Positions 8,735 through 15,376 of a DNA stretch of 64,000 bases are shown one piece after another (position 1 is the stretch's first letter; each line of letters opens with the position of its first letter). The stretch is from Chryseobacterium sp. BGARF1 (GTDB taxonomy: Bacteria > Bacteroidota > Bacteroidia > Flavobacteriales > Weeksellaceae). The notes under the pieces are model-generated. The model was given only the letters and a program-made list of their open reading frames with translations, ran no database searches and was not told the DNA's origin. Both the position numbers and the translations under genes were made by a program. Location of the stretch: assembly GCF_001677955.1 (NCBI RefSeq), contig NZ_LELA01000020.1, positions 1 through 64,000 on the forward strand, written 5' to 3'.

Positions 8735-8757
8735 AGCGGGCTTTAGCCCGCTTTTCT
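8735..8757 (+). terminator. Terminator after the Ter cluster
   Basis: AGCGGGC-tta-GCCCGCT-type hairpin right at the kinase stop codon, followed by a short T-rich tail (TTTCT). Confidence 0.7.
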
Positions 8758-8846
8758 AATCGTAAAACTCATCGGCTTTAGCCAAACACTATACTTACTC
8801 CTAAAAAGTATTTTTAGTTTAAATAAGTCAATAGTATTGATATGAT

Positions 8847-10046
8847 TTACACCAATTCAAAAAAATCTCTTTTCCCAATTTTAATTTTCGTCTCTTTTAA
8901 AAGCTCAATTTCTGTATTTGGATTTTGGATTTTTACATTGTTAATTTGAATTCCACCACTTTCAATTAATCTTCTGATAAATGATTTACTTTCGTTGTTT
9001 TTCAATTGATGACAAAGCTCAATCAAATTGATTTTTGATTGATTTGGAAATAAAGATTCAATAAAAATCGGTTCAAATACTTTCTCCTCAAAATTCTTAT
9101 TCTGAAACTGATTACTAAAAAACTGTTCAGCAAGTTCAGCCGATTCTTCATTATGGTATTGAGAAATAATATTTTTCGCAATGATTTTCTTTATCTTCAT
9201 CGGGTTTTCACCATCAGAGATTCTCAATTTTAAATTTTGCTTTTCTTCATTTGAAAGATCTGTGGTCAAATCAATAAATTCATTGATTATAGCATCAGGA
9301 ATCGACATTGTTTTTCCAAACATTTCGTTGGGTTCGTCTGTTAAGCCGATGATATTATTCAAAGATTTACTCATTTTTTCTTTTCCGTCGAGTCCTTTTA
9401 ATAAAGGCATGCACATCACAATTTGTGGTGATATTTGATGAGTTTCCTGTAATTGTCTTCCCATCGTGCAGTTGAAAAGCTGGTCGGTTCCGCCCATTTC
9501 AATATCACATTCTATTTTTACGGAATCAAATCCCTGTAAAATTGGGTACACCAATTCATGCATCGCAATCGGCGAGTTTTCTGCAAATCTTTTGTTGAAA
9601 TCATTTCTGCGCATCAGTTGGGCCACCGTAACTTTTGACATCAACTGAATGATTTCTGAAAAATTCAGAGAATCTAACCAATCAGAATTAAATACAATTT
9701 TCGTTTTTTCTACATCAATTACTTTTGAAAGCTGATTGATATATGTTTCTGCATTATGCTGAACTTCTTCAGCGCTTAAAGGTTTTCTTGCTTTGTTTTT
9801 TCCGGTAGGATCACCGATTCTTGCCGTAAAACTTCCGACAATGATGATGATCTGATGTCCAAGATCCTGAAACTGTTTTAGTTTTTTCAAAACAACAGCA
9901 TGTCCCAAATGCAGATCAGGGGCAGTGGGATCAAAACCTAGTTTGATGATGAGTTTTCTGTTTTCTTCTTTAGCTTGTTTTAATTTTTGTTCCAAACCAT
10001 TTTCTGGTAGAATAATTTCTACATTTTCTTTTAACATGTGTATCAT
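8847..10046 (-). CDS. tyrS: Tyrosyl-tRNA synthetase
   Basis: Class I synthetase that charges tRNA-Tyr. 399 residues with the HIGH-type signature HLGHA near residue 47, the tyrosine-pocket region GGTDQLF near 186, the KMSKS loop near residue 226, and an S4-like RNA-binding domain over the last ~60 residues. The length and the LHLGHAVVLKKLKQFQDLGH context fit the shorter TyrZ-like (type 2) subfamily rather than E. coli type 1. ATG is at 10046; an ATG three codons in is equally possible. Upstream on the same strand is a leader with tyrosine codons and a terminator hairpin, which suggests attenuation by tyrosine supply. It is convergent with the kinase gene. Confidence 0.96.
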   Translation of the reverse strand: MIHMLKENVEIILPENGLEQKLKQAKEENRKLIIKLGFDPTAPDLHLGHAVVLKKLKQFQDLGHQIIIIVGSFTARIGDPTGKNKARKPLSAEEVQHNAETYINQLSKVIDVEKTKIVFNSDWLDSLNFSEIIQLMSKVTVAQLMRRNDFNKRFAENSPIAMHELVYPILQGFDSVKIECDIEMGGTDQLFNCTMGRQLQETHQISPQIVMCMPLLKGLDGKEKMSKSLNNIIGLTDEPNEMFGKTMSIPDAIINEFIDLTTDLSNEEKQNLKLRISDGENPMKIKKIIAKNIISQYHNEESAELAEQFFSNQFQNKNFEEKVFEPIFIESLFPNQSKINLIELCHQLKNNESKSFIRRLIESGGIQINNVKIQNPNTEIELLKETKIKIGKRDFFELV

Positions 10047-10064
10047 TTTGTTGAATTTTAAGCA

Positions 10065-10094
10065 TAAAAAAGCCCGAACAGATTTGTTCGGGCT
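10065..10094 (-). terminator. Attenuator terminator in the tyrS leader
   Basis: On the minus strand AGCCCGAAC (10094-10086), a 6-nt loop, GTTCGGGCT (10079-10071), then a run of T. It lies 19 nt upstream of the tyrS start and after the leader ORF, so it would stop tyrS transcription unless disrupted. The CCCGAAC arm can instead pair with GTTCGGG inside the leader ORF (10153-10147). Confidence 0.85.
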
Positions 10095-10118
10095 CTCTCA
10101 ATATTTTTAATTTAAATT

Positions 10119-10217
10119 TTATTGAATATTAGATATAGAAAAACTTCCCGAACGATAGAACGGGTAATAATAAGTACTGAAAAACGGTAAACGTAAAATG
10201 CGGTTTAAGTGTTTCAT
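10119..10217 (-). CDS. Putative tyrosine-rich leader peptide of tyrS
   Basis: A 32-codon ORF between a TATCTTTG promoter box and the tyrS terminator. Its middle reads STYYYPFYR: codons 16-18 are consecutive tyrosine codons (TAT TAT TAC) and codon 21 is TAT, with several Phe codons around them. The ATG lies 7 nt after the promoter box. A ribosome stalled at the tyrosine run would cover the CCCG at 10164-10161 and leave GTTCGGG (10153-10147) free to pair with the 5' arm of the terminator, allowing read-through into tyrS. This is the classic layout of ribosome-mediated attenuation. The peptide itself probably has no other function. Confidence 0.8.
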   Translation of the reverse strand: MKHLNRILRLPFFSTYYYPFYRSGSFSISNIQ

Positions 10218-10224
10218 TGTTTTG

Positions 10225-10232
10225 CAAAGATA
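10225..10232 (-). promoter_or_regulatory. Promoter -7 box of the tyrS leader (TATCTTTG)
   Basis: Perfect TAnnTTTG on the minus strand, 7 nt before the leader-peptide ATG. It sits just past the stop codon of the upstream TetR gene. No good -33 TTG is visible. Confidence 0.75.
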
Positions 10233-10244
10233 AGAAGTTTTAAT

Positions 10245-10868
10245 TTAACTTTTAATGTAATTGAGTTCATACAGATGTTGTTGCTCTTCGGTGAGAAAAG
10301 GATAAAACAAGTTTAAAAAAATAATAGAGTAGTGCTTTATCGATTCTTCTTTATTTAATTTTAAAGTAAGACTGTTGAAGGTGATCCAGTTATCTACGAT
10401 GATAAAAATCTGTGTTATCATCGATTCTAAAATGAAATTTGGAATGTTTTCTTTGAAAATTCTGTCTTCCTGAAAATCTTTGAAAATAGATTGAAACTCT
10501 TCTATTCTTATGATATTCAATTGAGCATATTGCGATTCTATAGCAGGAATTTTTCTTAAAATATCAACAAAATTCATGAAAATAAATCGGTAAGTATATA
10601 AAATTTCACAAGATGACTGAGTATAATTATAAAGGTCTGAAAGATCTTTTTTTGGAATATTTTTTAAGTTTTCCAATAAATGATCCATGTCTAATTTTAG
10701 ATTAGTAAAAAAATGGATAATTAAATCTTCTGAATGTTTAAAATGATAATGCAGATTTCCGGCACTGATTTTCATTTCCGCTGCAATATCTCGTGTTGTG
10801 ACGTTGTTATAGCCTTTTTCGTTGAAAAGCTTTAAAGCGGTCTGCAAAATTTTATCTTTAGTGTTCAT
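10245..10868 (-). CDS. TetR/AcrR-family transcriptional regulator
   Basis: 207 residues. The N-terminal HTH (about 5-50) has the family pattern: ILQTALKLFNEKGYNNVTTRDIAAEMKIS followed by LHYHFKHSEDLI at the helix 3/4 boundary. The C-terminal ligand-binding and dimer region is helical and unassigned, as usual. It is divergent from a two-gene set of small membrane proteins, and a perfect palindrome at 10904-10927 lies between them, so it probably represses that set and itself. The ligand is unknown. The related sequence in Flavobacteria suggests a fatty-acid or drug sensor, but I cannot tell which. Confidence 0.88.
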   Translation of the reverse strand: MNTKDKILQTALKLFNEKGYNNVTTRDIAAEMKISAGNLHYHFKHSEDLIIHFFTNLKLDMDHLLENLKNIPKKDLSDLYNYTQSSCEILYTYRFIFMNFVDILRKIPAIESQYAQLNIIRIEEFQSIFKDFQEDRIFKENIPNFILESMITQIFIIVDNWITFNSLTLKLNKEESIKHYSIIFLNLFYPFLTEEQQHLYELNYIKS

Positions 10869-10903
10869 TAATCAAATATAAAATAGGAAATTAAGTTTCA
10901 GCT

Positions 10904-10927
10904 AAATTAGAACAATTGTTCTAATTT
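10904..10927. promoter_or_regulatory. Palindromic operator of the TetR regulator
   Basis: A perfect 24-bp palindrome with core TTAGAACAATTGTTCTAA, centred in the 89-nt divergent intergenic region. It lies directly upstream of the TATCTTTG box at 10932-10939, where a bound repressor would block the -33 region. Confidence 0.75.
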
Positions 10928-10931
10928 TATA

Positions 10932-10939
10932 TATCTTTG
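10932..10939 (+). promoter_or_regulatory. Promoter -7 box (TATCTTTG)
   Basis: Exact TAnnTTTG, 18 nt before the ATG of the 44-residue small protein and immediately next to the palindromic operator. Confidence 0.7.
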
Positions 10940-10957
10940 CATTAGAAATTTTTTAAA

Positions 10958-11092
10958 ATGGAAAATAAAAAAAGTTTTGATTACGAAAATACTCCAGATC
11001 GAAATTCTGAAATGTCTGCAAAAGCACAAAATATTATTGTGAAGGTTTTACAGATCATTCTAGGTTTTATTATGGCAATATTTCATATGTAA
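10958..11092 (+). CDS. Small 44-residue membrane-anchored protein
   Basis: A short ORF starting MENKKSFDYEN with a polar, charged first half (residues 1-24) and a hydrophobic C-terminal helix (IIVKVLQIILGFIMAIFHM). It follows a promoter box and operator and overlaps the next gene by one base (TAATG), typical of translational coupling. I do not recognise the family. The layout suggests a tail-anchored inner-membrane protein co-regulated with its neighbour by the divergent TetR regulator. Confidence 0.65.
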   Translation: MENKKSFDYENTPDRNSEMSAKAQNIIVKVLQIILGFIMAIFHM

Positions 11093-11487
11093 TGATGAAA
11101 ATACCTTACTTTTTATTGGGAGGATTGGCTATTTGGCTGGGAATTTATATTCTGCGAAAAAATAATATTATAATTCCCATAATCAATGATCATTTGACAG
11201 ATTTTATTACAATCCCGCTGTACAGTTACGTTATCAAATATATAATGAATGATGTTTTAAATCACGATTGGAAACCAGACCTTCAGTTTTATTTAAGCTC
11301 ATTTATCTACATTTCTTTGTTATTCGAGTTAATTTGCCCAATGATCTCTTCAAGATTTACAAGTGATATTTTTGATGTTTTAGCGTATTTCTTAGGTGGA
11401 GTTTCTTGTTATTTAATAGAGAAATATATAATGAGATCTTCGGGTTTTAAAAATAATTATATCTTGAATAGAATTACAGATCACTGA
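11092..11487 (+). CDS. Small polytopic membrane protein of unknown function
   Basis: 131 residues with about four hydrophobic segments (residues 5-20, 38-52, 66-82 and 93-112) and no signal peptide other than the first segment. I do not recognise a named domain; the size and spacing resemble VanZ-like or DUF-type small membrane proteins. Start overlaps the previous stop by one base, so it is translated with the 44-residue protein. The end overlaps the convergent GLPGLI gene by 7 nt. Under probable control of the divergent TetR protein. Confidence 0.7.
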   Translation: MMKIPYFLLGGLAIWLGIYILRKNNIIIPIINDHLTDFITIPLYSYVIKYIMNDVLNHDWKPDLQFYLSSFIYISLLFELICPMISSRFTSDIFDVLAYFLGGVSCYLIEKYIMRSSGFKNNYILNRITDH

Positions 11488-12344
11488 CAATCATTTTTCA
11501 GTTCAATTGGATTTTCAACGTTTTTTAAAAACTCCTTGGTCTTTTTATCATAATTGTCACGGTATTTTTTATCATTCGGGTCTCCACCGCCAATGGTGTA
11601 GCTTGCCATCCAAGCATCGTTATCTGAAGATGTTTGATAGTTGAAAATAGAAGATGGTTGCTTTTTGTATTCTTCCCAAATTTTATGAAATTTACTAGAA
11701 TTAAGCTTAATGGTATTGAAAACTCCGAAATTTCGTTCTGAAATGTCATTGGCTTCTTTGGTGATTGATCTCATTTCATATATAAATTCATTTTCCGAAT
11801 CATTCATCTTTAAAATTAACCCGGCTAACCCGGAAAATTTATAAGGTCCATCCTGAATAGGAATATCTGTAGAAAACCATGCAGTCCATTTCCTGCCACC
11901 GAATTCTGTGGTTGCTTTTTGAACGGAATATCCTAAGAATTTATCTTTCTCAGCATCTATTTTCCAGTTTATTTTACAATTGTTTTTCACAACAAAAAGT
12001 TTGTCGTGAAGTTGTTTTTCAAATTGAATTTCTTTGTTGGTGTAATTTTTAGAAATTACCTCATTAAATTTAGATTCACCATATTTAAAATCAAAAGACA
12101 TACTTCCTTGCCCTGCTTTTTTTAAATTATTGACAACTGTGGTTTTGGCAGAATCACTTTTAAATTTAATGTAAGATAAGAATTCTGATGTTTTGTTTTC
12201 ATTAATCAGCAATGCAAAATCTTCATGCAAATATTCAGTTGCGTTTTTCTGAGGTTTCCATTTAAAGGCATAAACAGCTTTGTAGGATTGTGCAGAGAAA
12301 ATTCCAAATAAAAATATAGAGAGAAAGTAATATTTAATTTTCAT
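11481..12344 (-). CDS. GLPGLI family secreted protein
   Basis: 287 residues with an N-terminal signal peptide (MKIKYYFLSIFLFGIFSAQS). The family signature appears as GPYKFSGLAGLILKM near residue 165, preceded by GRKWTAWFSTDIP. GLPGLI proteins are common in Bacteroidota, exported to the periplasm or outer surface, and have no defined biochemical role. A strong hairpin separates it from the upstream gene on the same strand. It is a paralogue of the N-terminal half of the gene at 15.4-17.0 kb. Confidence 0.85.
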   Translation of the reverse strand: MKIKYYFLSIFLFGIFSAQSYKAVYAFKWKPQKNATEYLHEDFALLINENKTSEFLSYIKFKSDSAKTTVVNNLKKAGQGSMSFDFKYGESKFNEVISKNYTNKEIQFEKQLHDKLFVVKNNCKINWKIDAEKDKFLGYSVQKATTEFGGRKWTAWFSTDIPIQDGPYKFSGLAGLILKMNDSENEFIYEMRSITKEANDISERNFGVFNTIKLNSSKFHKIWEEYKKQPSSIFNYQTSSDNDAWMASYTIGGGDPNDKKYRDNYDKKTKEFLKNVENPIELKNDCQ

Positions 12345-12377
12345 ATTTTAGTGAGTTTTGTTGTTGCTAATATAAAT

Positions 12378-12413
12378 AAAAAGCCCCGAAAAATATTATT
12401 TCGGGGCTTTTTA
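12378..12413. terminator. Bidirectional intrinsic terminator
   Basis: AAGCCCCGAAA / TTTCGGGGCTT stem with A-rich and T-rich flanks on both sides. It would end transcripts from the gene at 12431-13246 on the minus strand. Confidence 0.85.
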
Positions 12414-12430
12414 TTAAAAGATTAACTTTT

Positions 12431-13246
12431 TTATTTTCTTGGCTTTTCTACTCCAATCCATGCTTCACCTTCTCTTTTTACCTGGCTTAGAATGAATGTT
12501 TTAAAATCCTCAGTTTTGTATTCGATGTTATCTTTATTTTGCTCAAAAGGCATAATGTAGAAGAAATCTTTGTCTGTTTTGTCAGCTTTGCTTCCTTTTT
12601 TTACCGTTGGCATATATTTCTTCTCAAATTTATACTTCGGAAGATATTGCTTTACAGAAGCGTAAAATTTAGCATTTTCTTTTTCGTTAGGGATAATGTC
12701 AACGATGTTAAATTTATCATTTTTCTTATCAACCCAAAGGTAATAGTTGGTTTCTTCCTGTGTTTTCTTGTTTAAAGAAGTAAATCCGAAGAATTCTTTA
12801 GGGACCAACTGTTTGATTTTTTCAGCATCTACTTTTGTGAAATATTCTCCTTGAGAAGGATCTACATACGTTTCAAGGTTCAAGAGTAATACTTGATTAT
12901 TTTGGAAATTTTTGTTTTTGAAATACTGATCCAATGATAATTCTGCAGTATGTCTAAGCTCTTTTCCTCTTTCATCCAATTTCTTGGTAGGGTTTTGTGG
13001 ATTTACTTTTTTTACGAAGTTATACAAAACAACTGGCTTAATATCTGCAAGGTGAGGATAAGTTTTAAGCTGTTCAGCTTTTACCAACCAATAATATTGC
13101 TGATAATAATCGTCTTTATCAACAGGTTTTACAGTTTTATAAGAAAGAGCTAGTTTTTTAGAATTGAGAACTTTTCCGTATTTACCTTGTCCGAAAGCTA
13201 AGCTTGTACACAGTAAAGCAAAAAAAATAGTAATGTTTCTTTTCAT
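12431..13246 (-). CDS. Hypothetical exported protein
   Basis: 271 residues from the ATG giving MKRNITIFFALLCTSLAFGQG, a clear signal peptide; an upstream in-frame ATG would put ten extra residues before it and spoil the signal. The mature part is lysine-rich and mixed alpha/beta, with no motif I recognise and no cysteine pattern. It has its own upstream gap and ends before a strong terminator, so it is probably monocistronic. Periplasmic or outer-membrane location is inferred from the signal peptide only. Confidence 0.75.
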   Translation of the reverse strand: MKRNITIFFALLCTSLAFGQGKYGKVLNSKKLALSYKTVKPVDKDDYYQQYYWLVKAEQLKTYPHLADIKPVVLYNFVKKVNPQNPTKKLDERGKELRHTAELSLDQYFKNKNFQNNQVLLLNLETYVDPSQGEYFTKVDAEKIKQLVPKEFFGFTSLNKKTQEETNYYLWVDKKNDKFNIVDIIPNEKENAKFYASVKQYLPKYKFEKKYMPTVKKGSKADKTDKDFFYIMPFEQNKDNIEYKTEDFKTFILSQVKREGEAWIGVEKPRK

Positions 13247-13345
13247 TTTACAACAGAGATTATTTTTATTTTCCAAATATAATTATTTATTAGATAATAA
13301 GTTTAATTGTTAGTTAAATTATCAGAATATTATTGATTTTATTGA

Positions 13346-13373
13346 ATAAAAAATCCTGTACGAATACAGGATT
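13346..13373 (-). terminator. Terminator of asnB
   Basis: AATCCTGT / ACAGGATT stem; on the minus strand it is followed by a T-run (13351-13346). Confidence 0.85.
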
Positions 13374-13390
13374 GATAAATATTGTTGATT

Positions 13391-15058
13391 TTAATAAGAA
13401 GTTTCGTGTACTTTCACAGCTCTTCCACTTGGGTCGTTCATCTTTTTAAATGCTTCATCCCATTCTAATGCGATAGGAGTAGAGCATGCTACAGAAGGTA
13501 CGGAAGGTACCGTTGCAGCGGCCGTTTCACTAGGGAAATGCTCCTCAAAAATAGTTCGGTAACGATATTCTTCCTTATTTTGCGGTGTGTTTAAAGGAAA
13601 TTTAAATTTTGCATTCGCCATCATCTCGTCTGAAACATATTTCTCGGCAATATCTTTTAAAGTGTCAATCCATGAGTAGCCGACGCCGTCTGAGAACTGT
13701 TCTTTCTGTCTCCATGCAATAGATTCTGGTAAAAGATCTTCAAATGCTTTTCGTAAAACCCATTTTTCAATTTTTCCTTCTTCTTTTCGAATCATTTTAT
13801 CTTCCGGATTTACATTCATCGCGATATCCATAAATTCTTTATCTAAAAACGGAACTCTTCCTTCAATTCCCCAACTCATCAATGCTTTGTTGGCTCTTAA
13901 ACAGTCGTATAAGTGAAGTTTATTAAGCTTTCTAACCGTTTCATCATGAAATTCTTTTGCGTTTGGAGCTTTATGGAAATATAAATATCCGCCAAATAAT
14001 TCGTCTGCACCTTCCCCTGAAAGCACCATTTTAATTCCCATCGATTTAATGACTCTTGCCAAAAGGTACATCGGAGTAGAAGCTCTGACTGTTGTCACAT
14101 CATACGTTTCCAAATGGTAAATCACATCACGGATTGCATCAAGACCTTCCTGAACGGTGAAGTTTACTTCATGATGAATAGAACCGATATGCTCCGCAGC
14201 TTTTTTTGCGGCTGCCAAATCGGGAGAACCAACTAATCCAACGGCAAAACTGTGCAGTCTCGGATACCAAGCTTCCTGAGTATCGCCACTTTCTATTCTC
14301 TGTCTTGCGAATTTTGCAGTAACGGCAGAAATAATTGAAGAATCTAAACCTCCTGAAAGCAGTACTCCATAAGGAACGTCACTCATCAATTGTCTGTGAA
14401 CGGCATCTTCCAACCCTTTTCTGATTGCCTGGATATCTGTAACGTTATCTTTTACAGCATCAAAGTTTTCCCAGTCTCTTTTGTACCATTGCTGAAGCTC
14501 ATGTCCGTCAATATTATATAGATAATGTCCAGGCAAAAAAGTGTCAATTTTTTTACATATTCCTTCCAAAGCTTTCAGCTCTGAGGCAACATAATAATTT
14601 CCTTCTCTGTCCCAGCCTTGATAAAGTGGGCAAATTCCCATGTGATCTCTTGCGATGAGATAAATGTTTTTTTCAATGTCGTATAATGCAAAAGCAAAAA
14701 TACCGTTGAGTTTTTCAATAAAATCTTTTCCATATTTCTGGTAAAGAGCAAGAATGACTTCGCAGTCTGATTCAGTTTGAAATTCATAATCAGGAAATTC
14801 TTGTTTTAATTCTCTGTGATTGTAGATCTCACCGTTTACGGCAAGTACAATTTTTCCGTCTTTTGAAAACAACGGCTGCTTTCCTGAAGCTGGGTCTACT
14901 ATCGCTAATCTTTCATGCGAAAAAACAACTTTTTCACTTTGAAAAACCCCACTCCAATCGGGACCGCGATGACGGATTTTTTTAGACATTTCAAGAACCT
15001 GAGGTCTTAATATTTCGGTTGACTGCTTTGCGTCAAATAGGCAAACGATTCCACACAT
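13391..15058 (-). CDS. asnB: Asparagine synthase B (glutamine-hydrolysing)
   Basis: Makes asparagine from aspartate, glutamine and ATP in the cytoplasm. 555 residues when started at MCGIVCLF, which places the catalytic nucleophile at Cys2 after Met removal; the 16 codons upstream would bury it and overlap the promoter, so I reject them. The glutaminase domain covers about residues 1-190 (RHRGPDW near 45) and the synthetase domain follows with the PP-loop SGGLDSS near 236 and SGEGADELFGGY near 345. Monocistronic: its own promoter (TTG, 20 nt, TAGCTTTG) lies 17 nt upstream and a terminator follows. Confidence 0.96.
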   Translation of the reverse strand: MCGIVCLFDAKQSTEILRPQVLEMSKKIRHRGPDWSGVFQSEKVVFSHERLAIVDPASGKQPLFSKDGKIVLAVNGEIYNHRELKQEFPDYEFQTESDCEVILALYQKYGKDFIEKLNGIFAFALYDIEKNIYLIARDHMGICPLYQGWDREGNYYVASELKALEGICKKIDTFLPGHYLYNIDGHELQQWYKRDWENFDAVKDNVTDIQAIRKGLEDAVHRQLMSDVPYGVLLSGGLDSSIISAVTAKFARQRIESGDTQEAWYPRLHSFAVGLVGSPDLAAAKKAAEHIGSIHHEVNFTVQEGLDAIRDVIYHLETYDVTTVRASTPMYLLARVIKSMGIKMVLSGEGADELFGGYLYFHKAPNAKEFHDETVRKLNKLHLYDCLRANKALMSWGIEGRVPFLDKEFMDIAMNVNPEDKMIRKEEGKIEKWVLRKAFEDLLPESIAWRQKEQFSDGVGYSWIDTLKDIAEKYVSDEMMANAKFKFPLNTPQNKEEYRYRTIFEEHFPSETAAATVPSVPSVACSTPIALEWDEAFKKMNDPSGRAVKVHETSY

Positions 15059-15075
15059 GTTATATTTATTTGATA

Positions 15076-15083
15076 CAAAGCTA
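15076..15083 (-). promoter_or_regulatory. asnB promoter -7 box (TAGCTTTG) with -33 TTG
   Basis: On the minus strand a TTG is followed after 20 nt by TAGCTTTG, the canonical Bacteroidota promoter, 17 nt before the asnB ATG. Confidence 0.85.
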
Positions 15084-15309
15084 AATGTATGGTTTAAAAA
15101 TTGCAATAAAAATTTACAAATAATTAATATTTTTAATTAAAATTATTTTATTGATTTAAAATATTAATTGAAACGATGAAAAAAAAGTAGTAATGAGAAT
15201 TTTTTTCACAATAGAAAAACATCTATGTTTCAAAAAGAAACAATAATTGTAAGAAATATTTTTTAATTTATTATTTGTAATTCAAATATTTTTCTCACCT
15301 TTGTAGCTC

Positions 15310-15376
15310 GAAATAATTTTTTTTCATCATTTGTGTTTTTACCTCCTTGTAATAATATTGCAAGGAGGTTTTGTTT
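15310..15376 (+). ncRNA. Candidate short transcript unit with anti-SD-like hairpin
   Basis: On the plus strand TTTG (15274-15277), 18 nt, then CACCTTTG (15296-15303) looks like a promoter. About 40 nt on there is a hairpin ACCTCCTTG / CAAGGAGGT followed by TTTGTTTTT, a good intrinsic terminator. The genes on both sides are on the minus strand and the T-tract is only on the plus side, so the terminator serves a separate plus-strand transcript of about 65 nt. No ORF. The remainder of the asnB/PNGase-like gap (15084-15273) holds nothing else I can name. Confidence 0.45.

Noticed and set aside
15341..15376. Terminator of the PNGase F-like gene on the minus strand
   Set aside because: On the minus strand the stem is followed by A residues, not T; the T-tract is on the plus side.
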